Below are positions 8,849 through 18,229 of a stretch of DNA of 64,000 bases, in pieces (position 1 is the stretch's first letter; each line of letters starts with the position of its first letter). Position numbers and translations under genes: made by a program. The stretch is from contig NZ_JAGETY010000016.1 of NCBI RefSeq assembly GCF_017571525.1, forward strand, positions 1 to 64,000, given 5' to 3'. Under the pieces are notes generated by a model. It saw only the letters and a list, made by a program, of their open reading frames with translations, searched no databases and was not told the DNA's origin. The stretch comes from Hymenobacter sp. BT559. GTDB taxonomy: Bacteria; Bacteroidota; Bacteroidia; Cytophagales; Hymenobacteraceae.

Positions 8849-11800
8849 TTATTCAGTCGGTTTTTGCTCGGTTCTACGTTGGTAGCGCTCGGCGCGGAGC
8901 CACGCATTGCTAAGCAACTCTATTACATCAGCCTGGTAAGCTGGTAAGAAGCAAAAGGCTTGACTAAGGTGCTTTACAACCATGCTAAGGGTAGTTTCGG
9001 TTAGCTCTAGGTAGCATAGCCCCAAGGCTAGTGCGAAGCTGCCCGCCTGCTGCTTTTGCATTACTGATAAATTGGGGAGCAGGAAGAGCTCGCGCAAAAA
9101 ATGCGCTAGCGCCCAAATACGCTCAGGTTGATAGCGTATTTGCAAGCCAGCATTACATAATGCCTGGTGAGCCCGCCCAGTAAAGAGATAGCCTGCGGCA
9201 ATAAATTCTTGAAGCAGCGTATAGGCTTCTACCTGAATTCCCCAATAGTGCCGGTTTAGTAGCTCCGGGAGTAGGCTGGGCAAGTATTGCGTCGGGTAAA
9301 AGGCGCGCAGAAAGGCTTCTACGCTGAGCACTCGGCCGCCGCCCTGCAAAGTGAATTGTAGCAGCGTCGCATCATCCGTCACAACAACTGCCTGATTGTG
9401 GGCCACTAGGAAGGCGGCATCTATTACGCCACCCAGTGGAGGCTCAACTAAGCGATTGGGACTGAGCTTAGTTTGACGGACTATATCAAGCTTTTCTTCC
9501 ACAAACCTCGTTTGGCAATTAGCAACTACCCATTCTAGCAAGTCGCTTAGGTAATCTAGCTGCCGGGCGTGCATCTCGGGCGGGTAGAAGTGCGGGCGTA
9601 CTTCATCGTCTATTATCTCGATGCTCATTTCTACGGGCTTGCTGCGACGCTTTTCCTGCACTAGTTCCCGCAACTCATCCAGCAGGTGATACGAAACCCA
9701 CAGGGAGGCTGGCAGCGGCAGCACATACTGCCGCACTAAGGCAAACAGCAGGGGCAGCGACGTCCAATCCAGTACAATGGGCTGCTGGGCTAAATCGGGT
9801 ATCGTGGGGAACAGCCAGCCTGGTAGTACCCTCACGCCGGGCGAATCGTCGCGACCAGAAATCAGCCAGTGATAGGCCTCCAAGCCGCTGCCATGGTGCA
9901 GGGCCGCCGCTAGCTGCGTGAAGGTAGTATCGCCCGATTCATAGGCTACCCGCGTGGCGACGGTGTGCGCCCTGGTTTCCTGTTGCTGCTCGCCCAACAC
10001 TTCCAGAAAAGTCTGGTTGATTTCTTCCAGTGTGGGAGTAGCCGAACCAAAATCAAATGCTCGTATAGTCATAACTGCCTCATTCTGGCCGATTTCCTGC
10101 ATAATCTCCCGTACTAGGCCCGTGTAGCAATCTACTATTTCCACTACCTCAATATGCTGGGGCCGGCGGCGCATGGGATGCGGATGGTCGAACTGCTCCC
10201 CAGTCTGCTTGCCCAGCAGGCCGCTAACTACCGCATTCGCGCCACTTTTCAAGAGTGGCTCGGTAATGGTTAGCCAGGCTTGCGGCCGGCCATCGACTTG
10301 ATAACGAACACTTGTACCTACCGCTACAGTCGTAGGTTGAGTTCTTTCTTCCGAATGATGCAGCATTAGGGCTAGGTAACGACTGCGGGCTACAATATTA
10401 CCCGGCTGGATAGCTAGGGGGTAGGCTAAGCGCAAAGCCAGCGCTGGGTGGCCTTCCTGCATAGCCATAGCAGCGGCTCGCAACTGCTGGTCGGGGGTAA
10501 GTGCTTCAGGCTTAGCCAACACCGCCTCTAAAGCAGGCAGCAGTTGCGCGCTACGCTGGAGCCGATACAGCGCTAATAGGTACGTCCAATAAACACCAGT
10601 TTCGGCCGAAACCTGGTCCTTTATGGCATCCGTTACTTCCAGAATACGCTCCCAGTCCAGCATCAGGTGCGCCAACTCCACTTCCCAATTGCAAAATTCG
10701 GGAAAAAAGCCATGCTGCTGTCTCCATTCTCTTAGGCCGGCCCGGAGGTCCTTACCGTCTTGGTAGAGATGATATTGATTGCGCAAGCGAATGAGCTCGA
10801 TGCCGGAATGCTGTACGCCTGGGGCTTCGGCGCAGCTGGCTAGTACCCGTGCCGACCGTTCATACTCTGTTAACTGCTGCAACAGGCGCGCTATCTCCAG
10901 CCGCATAATGGAAGGTGTGGTTTCGTCCAGCAGGTTTTCGGCCTGCGCCAACCAATCGAGCGCCTGCTCGAGTTGCGTAGGCTCGTCTACTACTGCTGAG
11001 CTCCGCAGTAATAACTCCGGTAAACCTGGGGCAACCAGCTGGCGAGCCAGGCACTCTTCGACAAAAGCCAGCCGTTCCACCGCGCCTTCACAATGCCCGG
11101 TCAGGTAACGAAGCAGGCGGTCGAAGGTATCGGCGTGCAGTGGCTCGCTACGTAGTAAGTGCCGCGCCAGCGCTGCCTTGGCTAAGGCGAACTCGTTGAG
11201 CTGAAGCAGTGCGTGGTAGCGCACGTAGTCTAATTCGGCCGGCGCACCGGGGCCAAGCTCATCGATAATGTGTAGCGACTGCTGATAGTCGCCACTCTGA
11301 AACAACGCACACGCCCATTCCCATGCATACTCCTGCTTTTCGGCTAGCGGCAAAGTTGCGTAACGCCGCCCAAATTCAGCTAGCTCTCGAATATCACCGC
11401 TCAGCTTGAGGCCAGCGATGCCTTGCACGTAGTAGTGGTACGTGAGCAGAGGAGCCTTTTCAGTGGGTTGCAGTAGAGTAGTGTAGCGTTGAAGCAACTG
11501 ATGTGCCGCTCGCAGGCGAGCTGACTCGCGTAGTGCCGCCGGCTGGTCGAGCCGCGTCAGCTTAGGTAGCGTGTCAAATTCTATCTGTACCACCATCAAC
11601 GCCAGGGTTACTTGAAAACGACGGTTTTCGAACGTAAGCGTTGTAGCCGGTGCGTAATCTTCTAGGTCTGCTTTCAGTACAGCTTCTATTTTGCTTAAGT
11701 CGAGCGGTTTAGTTACCAGTAGCAAGTCTACCAGCGCCAGCTTGAATTTCTCCTGTCTCCGCACTGGCGCCGGCACTTTCGCCAACCACTCGTCAAATTC

Positions 11801-12769
11801 AGCCCGGTGCAGAAACGTATTTACAGCGTGAGCAACTCCGTTTAAGGGATTCAATAATTTGATTTTCCCAGTAACTTCCTCCGCTTCACCTATCATGTCT
11901 AGGCGAGCATAAGCCAGGGCGGCTTGCTCGGCGTAAAGCGCCATAGTAGGCTCCAGATAATAAGCCTGAAAGAAATAATCATGCGCCGGGTCAACCTCAC
12001 CCGTTTCTTGCTGAGCACGGCCTAGCAAGTAGTTCAGCCGCGCCTGGACGTTCCCGTTGGCAGCCTGCTGCACCTGGGGGGCTAATCCCTGCAAGATGCG
12101 CAGAGTAGTAAAGGGTTTGAACTGCTCTAGCTCGGTTTTTTCGAGCATATCCAGCACTAGGTGAAAGGGGCCGCTCTGCAAGTGAATAAGCTGCTGCTCG
12201 GTACGTTGCAACGACTCACTAGACAACGCTACCTGCTGAGCTAGCCCGCCGCTACCAACAACGGCTTGGTGCAACTCGGCAATCTTTAACGAGTCTTCCA
12301 CTTTAAAGACATGATTATAGATGCCCACGAGCTTCATCTTGTGAATGAGCTCACTGCCGTTTATCAACTGAATAACAATGTTGTGCCTCGCTTCCTGTTT
12401 GGATTTCCAGGCCACCCACCACTTATTCTCTTCTAGGTCAAGGTCATCTAACGGGGCACACAGCACCCATTTATTAACCGCAAAGTTGGTAGAAGTAATT
12501 GCCCGGTCGAATGATTCGCGAATTTGACTTTTCTGGGATTTGCCCAGTCCGTTCAAGAAAAACTTGCACTGGTAGACGGCAATAGGCTTTACCCCAATAT
12601 CACCCACATATACATCGATGCCCCCGTCTCCTGGGTTGGCACGAACAACCCGTACTGTTTCTTCGGGGTGTAAAGCTTGCAGTAATGCCTCACAATCCTT
12701 TTCAAAAGCGGCACGAGCGCTTTCTACGTTAGAATGTGATTGGACGTAGTCATGCCAGTTTTTTTCCAT
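8849..12769 (-). CDS. Nuclease-TPR-GreAB-C-PIN giant conflict protein
   Basis: About 1306 residues from ATG 12769 (a TTG 9 bases upstream is also possible). Residues 1-160 look like an Mrr/PD-(D/E)XK endonuclease domain: GDGGID (Asp55), then AVYQCKFF (Gln70, Lys72). Residues about 200-810 are TPR-like helical repeats. Residues about 818-893 match a GreA/GreB C-terminal domain (VGTSVRYQVDG, then SGLLGKQTGEQF, then IEVVEI). Residues about 1000-1165 fit a PIN nuclease with acidic positions in LDWTSL, VIDAAFL and VVTDDATLL. More helices close the protein. Conflict proteins combining TPRs, GreAB-C and PIN are known from comparative genomics; the additional N-terminal nuclease is what stands out here. 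Residue numbers count the TTG start as 1. Confidence 0.8.
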   Translation of the reverse strand: MEKNWHDYVQSHSNVESARAAFEKDCEALLQALHPEETVRVVRANPGDGGIDVYVGDIGVKPIAVYQCKFFLNGLGKSQKSQIRESFDRAITSTNFAVNKWVLCAPLDDLDLEENKWWVAWKSKQEARHNIVIQLINGSELIHKMKLVGIYNHVFKVEDSLKIAELHQAVVGSGGLAQQVALSSESLQRTEQQLIHLQSGPFHLVLDMLEKTELEQFKPFTTLRILQGLAPQVQQAANGNVQARLNYLLGRAQQETGEVDPAHDYFFQAYYLEPTMALYAEQAALAYARLDMIGEAEEVTGKIKLLNPLNGVAHAVNTFLHRAEFDEWLAKVPAPVRRQEKFKLALVDLLLVTKPLDLSKIEAVLKADLEDYAPATTLTFENRRFQVTLALMVVQIEFDTLPKLTRLDQPAALRESARLRAAHQLLQRYTTLLQPTEKAPLLTYHYYVQGIAGLKLSGDIRELAEFGRRYATLPLAEKQEYAWEWACALFQSGDYQQSLHIIDELGPGAPAELDYVRYHALLQLNEFALAKAALARHLLRSEPLHADTFDRLLRYLTGHCEGAVERLAFVEECLARQLVAPGLPELLLRSSAVVDEPTQLEQALDWLAQAENLLDETTPSIMRLEIARLLQQLTEYERSARVLASCAEAPGVQHSGIELIRLRNQYHLYQDGKDLRAGLREWRQQHGFFPEFCNWEVELAHLMLDWERILEVTDAIKDQVSAETGVYWTYLLALYRLQRSAQLLPALEAVLAKPEALTPDQQLRAAAMAMQEGHPALALRLAYPLAIQPGNIVARSRYLALMLHHSEERTQPTTVAVGTSVRYQVDGRPQAWLTITEPLLKSGANAVVSGLLGKQTGEQFDHPHPMRRRPQHIEVVEIVDCYTGLVREIMQEIGQNEAVMTIRAFDFGSATPTLEEINQTFLEVLGEQQQETRAHTVATRVAYESGDTTFTQLAAALHHGSGLEAYHWLISGRDDSPGVRVLPGWLFPTIPDLAQQPIVLDWTSLPLLFALVRQYVLPLPASLWVSYHLLDELRELVQEKRRSKPVEMSIEIIDDEVRPHFYPPEMHARQLDYLSDLLEWVVANCQTRFVEEKLDIVRQTKLSPNRLVEPPLGGVIDAAFLVAHNQAVVVTDDATLLQFTLQGGGRVLSVEAFLRAFYPTQYLPSLLPELLNRHYWGIQVEAYTLLQEFIAAGYLFTGRAHQALCNAGLQIRYQPERIWALAHFLRELFLLPNLSVMQKQQAGSFALALGLCYLELTETTLSMVVKHLSQAFCFLPAYQADVIELLSNAWLRAERYQRRTEQKPTE

Positions 12770-13059
12770 TACGAGCAAGTTTTATGCTTAAGCGTCTCCA
12801 CGAGCACAGTTTGGAAGGGCTTGTCTAATGCAGAGTCGTATCGCGGACTGTTTATGTGCACTCAGTCTATTGACAACAGACTTATGTGCTGAGTCCAAGG
12901 TAGCGTGAAAAACGGCTTGCTAACGTTTTTAGTTGCACGTCATTATTCCGCGGTACTACCCGATGATTAACCAGGAAAAGCTAGTTCATTGGCTTAGCTT
13001 TATGGTTTACTTACTTGTAAATCATTCCGGTCTGGACCGTTCTTTTCTTCCATTTAAGC

Positions 13060-13980
13060 ATGTATAAAACAGACCTAGGTCCTTTTGACGGCAACTCCTG
13101 GGAGATGCTTTGCCAGATGTGTTTTAAGCAGAAATATGGGGGAGACGGCTATCAGGAGATGCTAGCATCCCCCGGCGATTTCGGAATAGAAGGCTTTACG
13201 GCCACTGGAAAAGTATTTCAGTGCTACTGCCCTAACGATAACTATGACCCCGCGCTGCTGTATGAAAAACAGCGCGATAAAATAACGACCGACCTAGAAA
13301 AGCTGGTGGCTTATGAGGAAGAAATTCGGCAGCGGGTAGGCCCCATGCAAATCCGGGAATGGATTTTTGTTACGCCAAACTATAGTTCGAATAACATCCT
13401 AAAACATTGCCGTACCAAGCAGAGCGAGTATCGGGCGCGTAAGCGGCCGCTGTTGCACCCCGAGTTCACGGTGCTCGTGCACGACATCCACTTTCTGCAC
13501 CCCTTCATTCAGCACTGTTTAAATCTGATACATAGCAAGTTGCTCATCACGACTTCTGGGGTGCTTGCTACGGAGGTAGAGAGCTACAAGAGCGGCCAAA
13601 GCCAGCTAATTGACCATGCGCTACGCAAAAATCGTATTCGGCTGGCCCAGGCCCCCAATCTGGAGGTTAGACTCGAAAAGCTGACGGCAATGACAATTCA
13701 GCAATTTTTAGATGGTAATAACATCTTGACTACCTGGCGCAATGGGTTTCCAACAGCCTATGAACGGTTTGTATCGTTGACCAGCCAACTAGAGGCTGAG
13801 GTGATGGAAAAATGCCTGCTGCCGTGCGATGACTACAATAAGTTATATGAGGAAATCAAGGTCATGGTTGCTAACGGCATTGGAACTACTTTTGACAACT
13901 TAGATGTCAGCATGGTGCGAAGCTTAGCCTCCCAAGTAATGGCCGACTGGATTTTGCGTTGCCCTATTGACTTTGAATAA
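13060..13980 (+). CDS. ABC-3C system effector with restriction-endonuclease-like N-terminus
   Basis: A 306-residue first gene of a three-gene cassette. The N-terminal 60 residues carry an endonuclease-fold signature: helix with Glu15 (WEMLCQM), GDFGIEGF with Asp40, then VFQCYCP. The usual catalytic QxK reads QCY, which I associate with ABC-3C-linked nucleases, so catalysis may differ from classical PD-(D/E)XK enzymes. Residues about 170-306 are helical and probably form the C-terminal coupling domain that contacts the other components. The stop overlaps the next start as TAATG, showing tight coupling. Inferred role: toxic effector released or activated by the ATPase sensor. Confidence 0.7.
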   Translation: MYKTDLGPFDGNSWEMLCQMCFKQKYGGDGYQEMLASPGDFGIEGFTATGKVFQCYCPNDNYDPALLYEKQRDKITTDLEKLVAYEEEIRQRVGPMQIREWIFVTPNYSSNNILKHCRTKQSEYRARKRPLLHPEFTVLVHDIHFLHPFIQHCLNLIHSKLLITTSGVLATEVESYKSGQSQLIDHALRKNRIRLAQAPNLEVRLEKLTAMTIQQFLDGNNILTTWRNGFPTAYERFVSLTSQLEAEVMEKCLLPCDDYNKLYEEIKVMVANGIGTTFDNLDVSMVRSLASQVMADWILRCPIDFE

Positions 13981-14450
13981 TGGAGAAAATTGCCTTTTCG
14001 CGCCGGCCAGTACCCATTCCGGCCGATTACCGGCCGCTGTACCGAATTGGGCAAATTCTGCTTATCCTGAAGCTCAATTGTCGCGCTAGCACTAGCTCTT
14101 TACTCAAGCTGCACCTCTTTCACTGGGGGCTTAAAAATGAGCGCAATCGGGTGGTGCTACAAGAGTTGGTAGCCGGTGGCCGTACTTCCTCGTTGGTTAT
14201 CTGGGGGTTTGACCCTGCGCTGAATAGAGCCCTGCAATTTGCGGTTTCGGAAGAAGTGTGCTCGCTACGCGACGGTAAATACGTACTGACCGATAAAGGC
14301 AGCCGACTGGCCAGTGCATTTTTGTTGGAGGATGTCTACCAGGCCGAGAAGGAGTTTCTGCTTAGCCTAGGCAAAAATGTGTCTGAAAAGGACATTAATA
14401 TTCTTACCCACACGTGGATTAAGCCCGATGTTGAAAATCAGAGCAATTAA
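13980..14450 (+). CDS. ABC-3C middle component
   Basis: A 156-residue protein, basic in its N-terminal part, with a winged-helix-like pattern (YRPLYRIGQILLILKLNCRA, then SLLKLHLFHWGL, then KYVLTDKGSRLASAFL). Size and position between a nuclease-type effector and a Rad50-like ATPase match middle components of ABC three-component systems. It starts in the stop codon of the effector gene and its last 23 bases overlap the ATPase gene. The family assignment is by context and pattern and not by a diagnostic motif. Confidence 0.6.
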   Translation: MEKIAFSRRPVPIPADYRPLYRIGQILLILKLNCRASTSSLLKLHLFHWGLKNERNRVVLQELVAGGRTSSLVIWGFDPALNRALQFAVSEEVCSLRDGKYVLTDKGSRLASAFLLEDVYQAEKEFLLSLGKNVSEKDINILTHTWIKPDVENQSN

Positions 14451-16485
14451 GCTGGTTGTTCATTCCACCAACGACCAGGTATTTGGAGCCGAATACACGT
14501 TTGCCAGTGGCCTCAATATCGTGCGGGGCGATAACTCTGCTGGCAAAAGCACCCTGTATCACTCCTTGCTCTATGGCCTGGGAGTGGAGGAATTGCTTGA
14601 CGGACGCAATGAGAAGGTTTTGCAGTCTGTACTCAAAGAAAGCATTCAGTACGACCAGCAGATTTACGAAGTGCTGGAATCCTATGTCTGCCTGGAAATT
14701 GAGTCAAGCAGCATTGTCACGGTAAAGCGGAGCATCAAAAGCCGCAACCGCAATCCCAAGCTGGTAGAAGTTTATTTCGGTGCCTTGCTAACGGGAGCCA
14801 TGCCCGTAGAGCGCGTAGAGCCTATGTATGTGCACGACAAGGGAGCGGCTTCGGATGCGCTCTACGGGTTTCATGCCTTCCTACAGAAGTTTATGGCTTG
14901 GCAACTTCCCGATGTGGTGGGCTCACTGGGTGATACACGAAGCTTGTATATCCAATCCGTTTTTCCCGCTTTCGTGATAGAGCAGAAGCGGGGATGGTCT
15001 GACTTTCTAGCCACCATGCCGTACTTCGGCGTGAAAGATTCGGAAAGCCGGGTTATTGAGTTCCTGCTTGGGCTCGATGTCATTGCCAATCGTAAGAAAA
15101 AGCAAGAGTTGATTCAAGCTCGTCAAAATATTACAGCCCGGTGGCAACTCGCCCACCAAGACTTGATAGGTACGGCCAAGCGCGGCAATATTGAAGTGCA
15201 AGGCTTCGCGGAGTTGCCAGAGATACTTGCTGACAATGCTACAATTGTGTTTAATGCCAGGTACCAGGGGGAGCGTACCAGCGCCACAGCGCTGGTGGGG
15301 AAAATGCGGGAAGAACTTGCTTATCTTGCCACCATGCCCATCGAAACGAGTGGCACTAAAGTGGGTGATAATCAGCGATTGTTGAAAGAATTAACTCAGC
15401 AGCTGAATGAGTTTTCGCTCAACAATACGGTACTGGCAAATCGTATCACGATGACTAAACTACAGGTTGAACAATACCAAACCCAACTTTTAGAACTGAC
15501 TGAGGATCTGGAGAAGAACAAGGGCGCTCGCAAAATATATGACTTAGGGGCCACTGAGCAGCTTAGCATTGCCACTAGTCATTGCCCCACCTGCCACCAA
15601 GATATCAAAGACACCTTGATGCCGCAGGCTGTGACGCAGACGCCGATGCGCATCGAGGAAAACATTGCGTATCTGGATGCGCAACGCAAGATGATGGAGC
15701 TACAACTCTCCATTCAAACCAAGGTGCTGGCCGAGGACGTTGATTTGTATGAAACGCATAGCGAATACGTAGATGAAACCCGGGGCCGCATTCGGACTTT
15801 GCAAAGTGAGTTGGTGGCGGATAGTCGCGCCCCGTCAGAGGCTGACATCGAGAAGCGCGTAAAGCTGAAAGCCAATATTGGCTTTTACGTGAAGCTAATT
15901 GATGAATTGACAATTAAAGCCAACGCCTTAAACACGCTTTCGGAGGAGTGGAAACAATATTTGGCCGCTGAGCGAGCGTTACCAACTGACTTCTTCTCAG
16001 TAAACGATCGCAAAAAGCTGAAGGAATTCGAGAATACTTTTAAGACGTTGCTGAGTCGTTTTGGTTATAGTAGTGCGTTGCTAGCAAATGTGCAGATTTC
16101 TCAGGATAAGTACACCCCAGTCATCCAATCAGAAACTGCTCGTTATAGTATCAGTACAGTCCGGTATAACATTCGGTCCGACTCTTCGGCTACTGACCTT
16201 GTGCGCGCTATTTGGGCCTATACGTGCTCTTTACGCCGAGTGTCTGACCAATTTGGTAGTAATCATCCCAAATTACTTATGTTTGACGAACCCGCTCAGC
16301 ATTCTATGTCGGACGAAAACTTTCGTACTTTCTTGCAGGAATTAGCTTCTTATAAAGATGGCCAATCGCTGGTTTTCGCTTCGTTTAATAATTCTGACCA
16401 AGAGTTTGAAAGTATTACGCAAGATAATAATTTTTCACTTACTCGGATACAAGGTAAATTAATTAAGCCTGTTGCCGAGCAATGA
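14428..16485 (+). CDS. Rad50/SMC-like ABC ATPase of an ABC-3C system
   Basis: A 685-residue ATPase from ATG 14428; the frame continues upstream, but this start gives the conserved N-terminal strand MLKIRAIKLVV. Walker A is GDNSAGKST at 34-42. A coiled-coil middle carries a zinc-hook-like CPTC at 386-389. The Walker B region is PKLLMFDEPAQHS with Asp620 and Glu621, near the end. Short coiled coils and the zinc hook are typical of ABC-3C and RecN/Rad50-type sensors. The start overlaps the middle-component gene by 23 bases, completing a translationally coupled three-gene unit. Inferred role: senses invading DNA or its ends and licenses the effector. Confidence 0.8.
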   Translation: MLKIRAIKLVVHSTNDQVFGAEYTFASGLNIVRGDNSAGKSTLYHSLLYGLGVEELLDGRNEKVLQSVLKESIQYDQQIYEVLESYVCLEIESSSIVTVKRSIKSRNRNPKLVEVYFGALLTGAMPVERVEPMYVHDKGAASDALYGFHAFLQKFMAWQLPDVVGSLGDTRSLYIQSVFPAFVIEQKRGWSDFLATMPYFGVKDSESRVIEFLLGLDVIANRKKKQELIQARQNITARWQLAHQDLIGTAKRGNIEVQGFAELPEILADNATIVFNARYQGERTSATALVGKMREELAYLATMPIETSGTKVGDNQRLLKELTQQLNEFSLNNTVLANRITMTKLQVEQYQTQLLELTEDLEKNKGARKIYDLGATEQLSIATSHCPTCHQDIKDTLMPQAVTQTPMRIEENIAYLDAQRKMMELQLSIQTKVLAEDVDLYETHSEYVDETRGRIRTLQSELVADSRAPSEADIEKRVKLKANIGFYVKLIDELTIKANALNTLSEEWKQYLAAERALPTDFFSVNDRKKLKEFENTFKTLLSRFGYSSALLANVQISQDKYTPVIQSETARYSISTVRYNIRSDSSATDLVRAIWAYTCSLRRVSDQFGSNHPKLLMFDEPAQHSMSDENFRTFLQELASYKDGQSLVFASFNNSDQEFESITQDNNFSLTRIQGKLIKPVAEQ

Positions 16486-16828
16486 TTTTTTTTTAAGATA
16501 TGTATTAGATAGCTTATCATAAATAGTTTTTGGCTCTCATATAAATAAAAGTATTTCTCTAACATTAAATTAAATTTATTAATTGGGTTTGGTGCCTTCA
16601 ATTTATTTTCGGCTTATGGCTAAGATTAAATAAGTGATGTGTCCCACCCATATTTGATTCAGGGCGGTGTCTATGGGCCAGCTAGCTAATCTACACAGCA
16701 GAAGTTGTGCCCTTGCACTGTCCGTTTCAACTAGACTTCCCCCAGTCACTAGCAATTTTATCTAGTATATTTCCGCCTATTGGATGTACTAGGTGCCCGC
16801 TCCAATTCTTGAAAAACCGCCCTATTTT
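16486..16828. other. AT-rich intergenic region between ABC-3C and first Septu-like pair
   Basis: About 340 bases, strongly AT-rich relative to the flanking genes, beginning with a T-rich run right after the ATPase stop. No open frame is convincing. It probably contains a terminator-like tract and the promoter of the ATPase/HNH pair. Confidence 0.4.
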
Positions 16829-18229
16829 ATGAAAACTATTTCCATTTACATCCAGCAACTGGAAGTAGAAAATATTAAGACGTTTGAGAGTTGCACAACG
16901 CTACAGCTTACCCGACCGGAAGGTGACATACCGCAATGGACACTGTTGCTCGGCGACAATGGAATAGGTAAGTCTACTTTGTTGCAACTCATTGCTTGGA
17001 TGAAACCAGTACTTCCTTACGATGCGGATGACGTACCGGAAGACTTTGTTCCGGCTCCTATGATAAACGATGAGGAAAATGAGGTGCTGGAGCGGCTAGT
17101 ACATAAAACAACCAAACGACACCAAGTTGCTACAGTTAAAGCCGTATTTGTAGCCAATCAGCATTTGGGCAAAACCTTGCGTACCCCGCTGACGACCTGC
17201 GAGACCAAGATGACCATCGAGCTTAATACTGTAGGTAAACTCAAAGAAGTATTGCCAGAGTTCACTTCGGAAAAAGAGAGCATATTTTACCGAGATGAAG
17301 TGGCGCTGTATGCATACAGCGCATCTCGTCAACTTGGTCGGCTCAACTTAAATAATCAAAAGTTGCTTGATACCATACCCGGATTCATTCAAGAAAAAAC
17401 GGAGCTATATGATGCAGAAGAAATTTTGCATACGTTGAACTACGCAGCCCTAGGTGCAAAATCTGATGCGGAAAGGGAAAAGTACGGCCGATTTACAGAG
17501 CGAGTGAAATCTATGTTGGCCTCGCTATTACCTGATTGTGAGTTAATAGAAGATATTGAAATTACACCTCCCAATCCCTTAGGCCGTGATACAGAAGGAG
17601 GTATTGCCATTAGTACCAAGCATGGCAAGAAAATAGCGTTTAGTGACTTCAGCCTCGGTTATAGAACGGTTACTTCGTGGACTATTGATTTAGCCTGGCG
17701 GCTCTTTAGCAAGCACCACCAGCGTTCGGAAAATCCATTAGAGGAGCCCGCAATCGTCTTAATTGATGAAATTGACCTGCACCTGCACCCTTTATGGCAG
17801 CGGGAAATCATGGCTAATCTATCCCAGCATTTCCCCAATGTTCAGTTTATCGCTTCTGCCCATAGCCCTCTGATGGTACAAGCAGCGGTTAATTCTAACT
17901 ATGCAGTGCTCAAATTCAACGACGATGGCGTAAAGATTGAGAATGAACCGGAGGGAATAGACGGCTGGCGCATTGACCAGATTCTGACCAGCGAATTATT
18001 TGGGTTAGTGTCCGCTAGGGGGGTAGAGTATGAGGAGTTGCTGGCTCGGCGCAAAGTGCTACTTCAGCAGGCAGACCTTACCGCAGAAGAGCAGGAGGAA
18101 TTGGATAAAGTCACCCGACGGCTAACCAATCTTCCAACCGGAGAAACAACCAAAGAAATGCAAGACCGTCAACTAATTGCCGATGTCGTGCAGAAAATGA
18201 AAGACAATAAGGTTAAGCTCAAGCTATGA
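16829..18229 (+). CDS. ptuA: Septu-like PtuA ATPase (first copy)
   Basis: 466 residues from ATG 16829; a GTG at 16793 would add 12 unlikely residues. Walker A is GDNGIGKST at about 42-50, followed by an ABC-type core with the signature region FSDFSLGYRTV, Walker B IVLIDEIDLHLHP and the switch histidine in IASAHSPL. This DEIDLHLHP type belongs to AAA_21/OLD-like ATPases, which in Septu systems pair with an HNH nuclease. The C-terminal 80 residues are a charged helical segment (EELLARRKVLLQQADLTAEE). The stop overlaps the next gene as ATGA. Inferred role: regulatory ATPase of an anti-phage nuclease. Confidence 0.75.
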   Translation: MKTISIYIQQLEVENIKTFESCTTLQLTRPEGDIPQWTLLLGDNGIGKSTLLQLIAWMKPVLPYDADDVPEDFVPAPMINDEENEVLERLVHKTTKRHQVATVKAVFVANQHLGKTLRTPLTTCETKMTIELNTVGKLKEVLPEFTSEKESIFYRDEVALYAYSASRQLGRLNLNNQKLLDTIPGFIQEKTELYDAEEILHTLNYAALGAKSDAEREKYGRFTERVKSMLASLLPDCELIEDIEITPPNPLGRDTEGGIAISTKHGKKIAFSDFSLGYRTVTSWTIDLAWRLFSKHHQRSENPLEEPAIVLIDEIDLHLHPLWQREIMANLSQHFPNVQFIASAHSPLMVQAAVNSNYAVLKFNDDGVKIENEPEGIDGWRIDQILTSELFGLVSARGVEYEELLARRKVLLQQADLTAEEQEELDKVTRRLTNLPTGETTKEMQDRQLIADVVQKMKDNKVKLKL

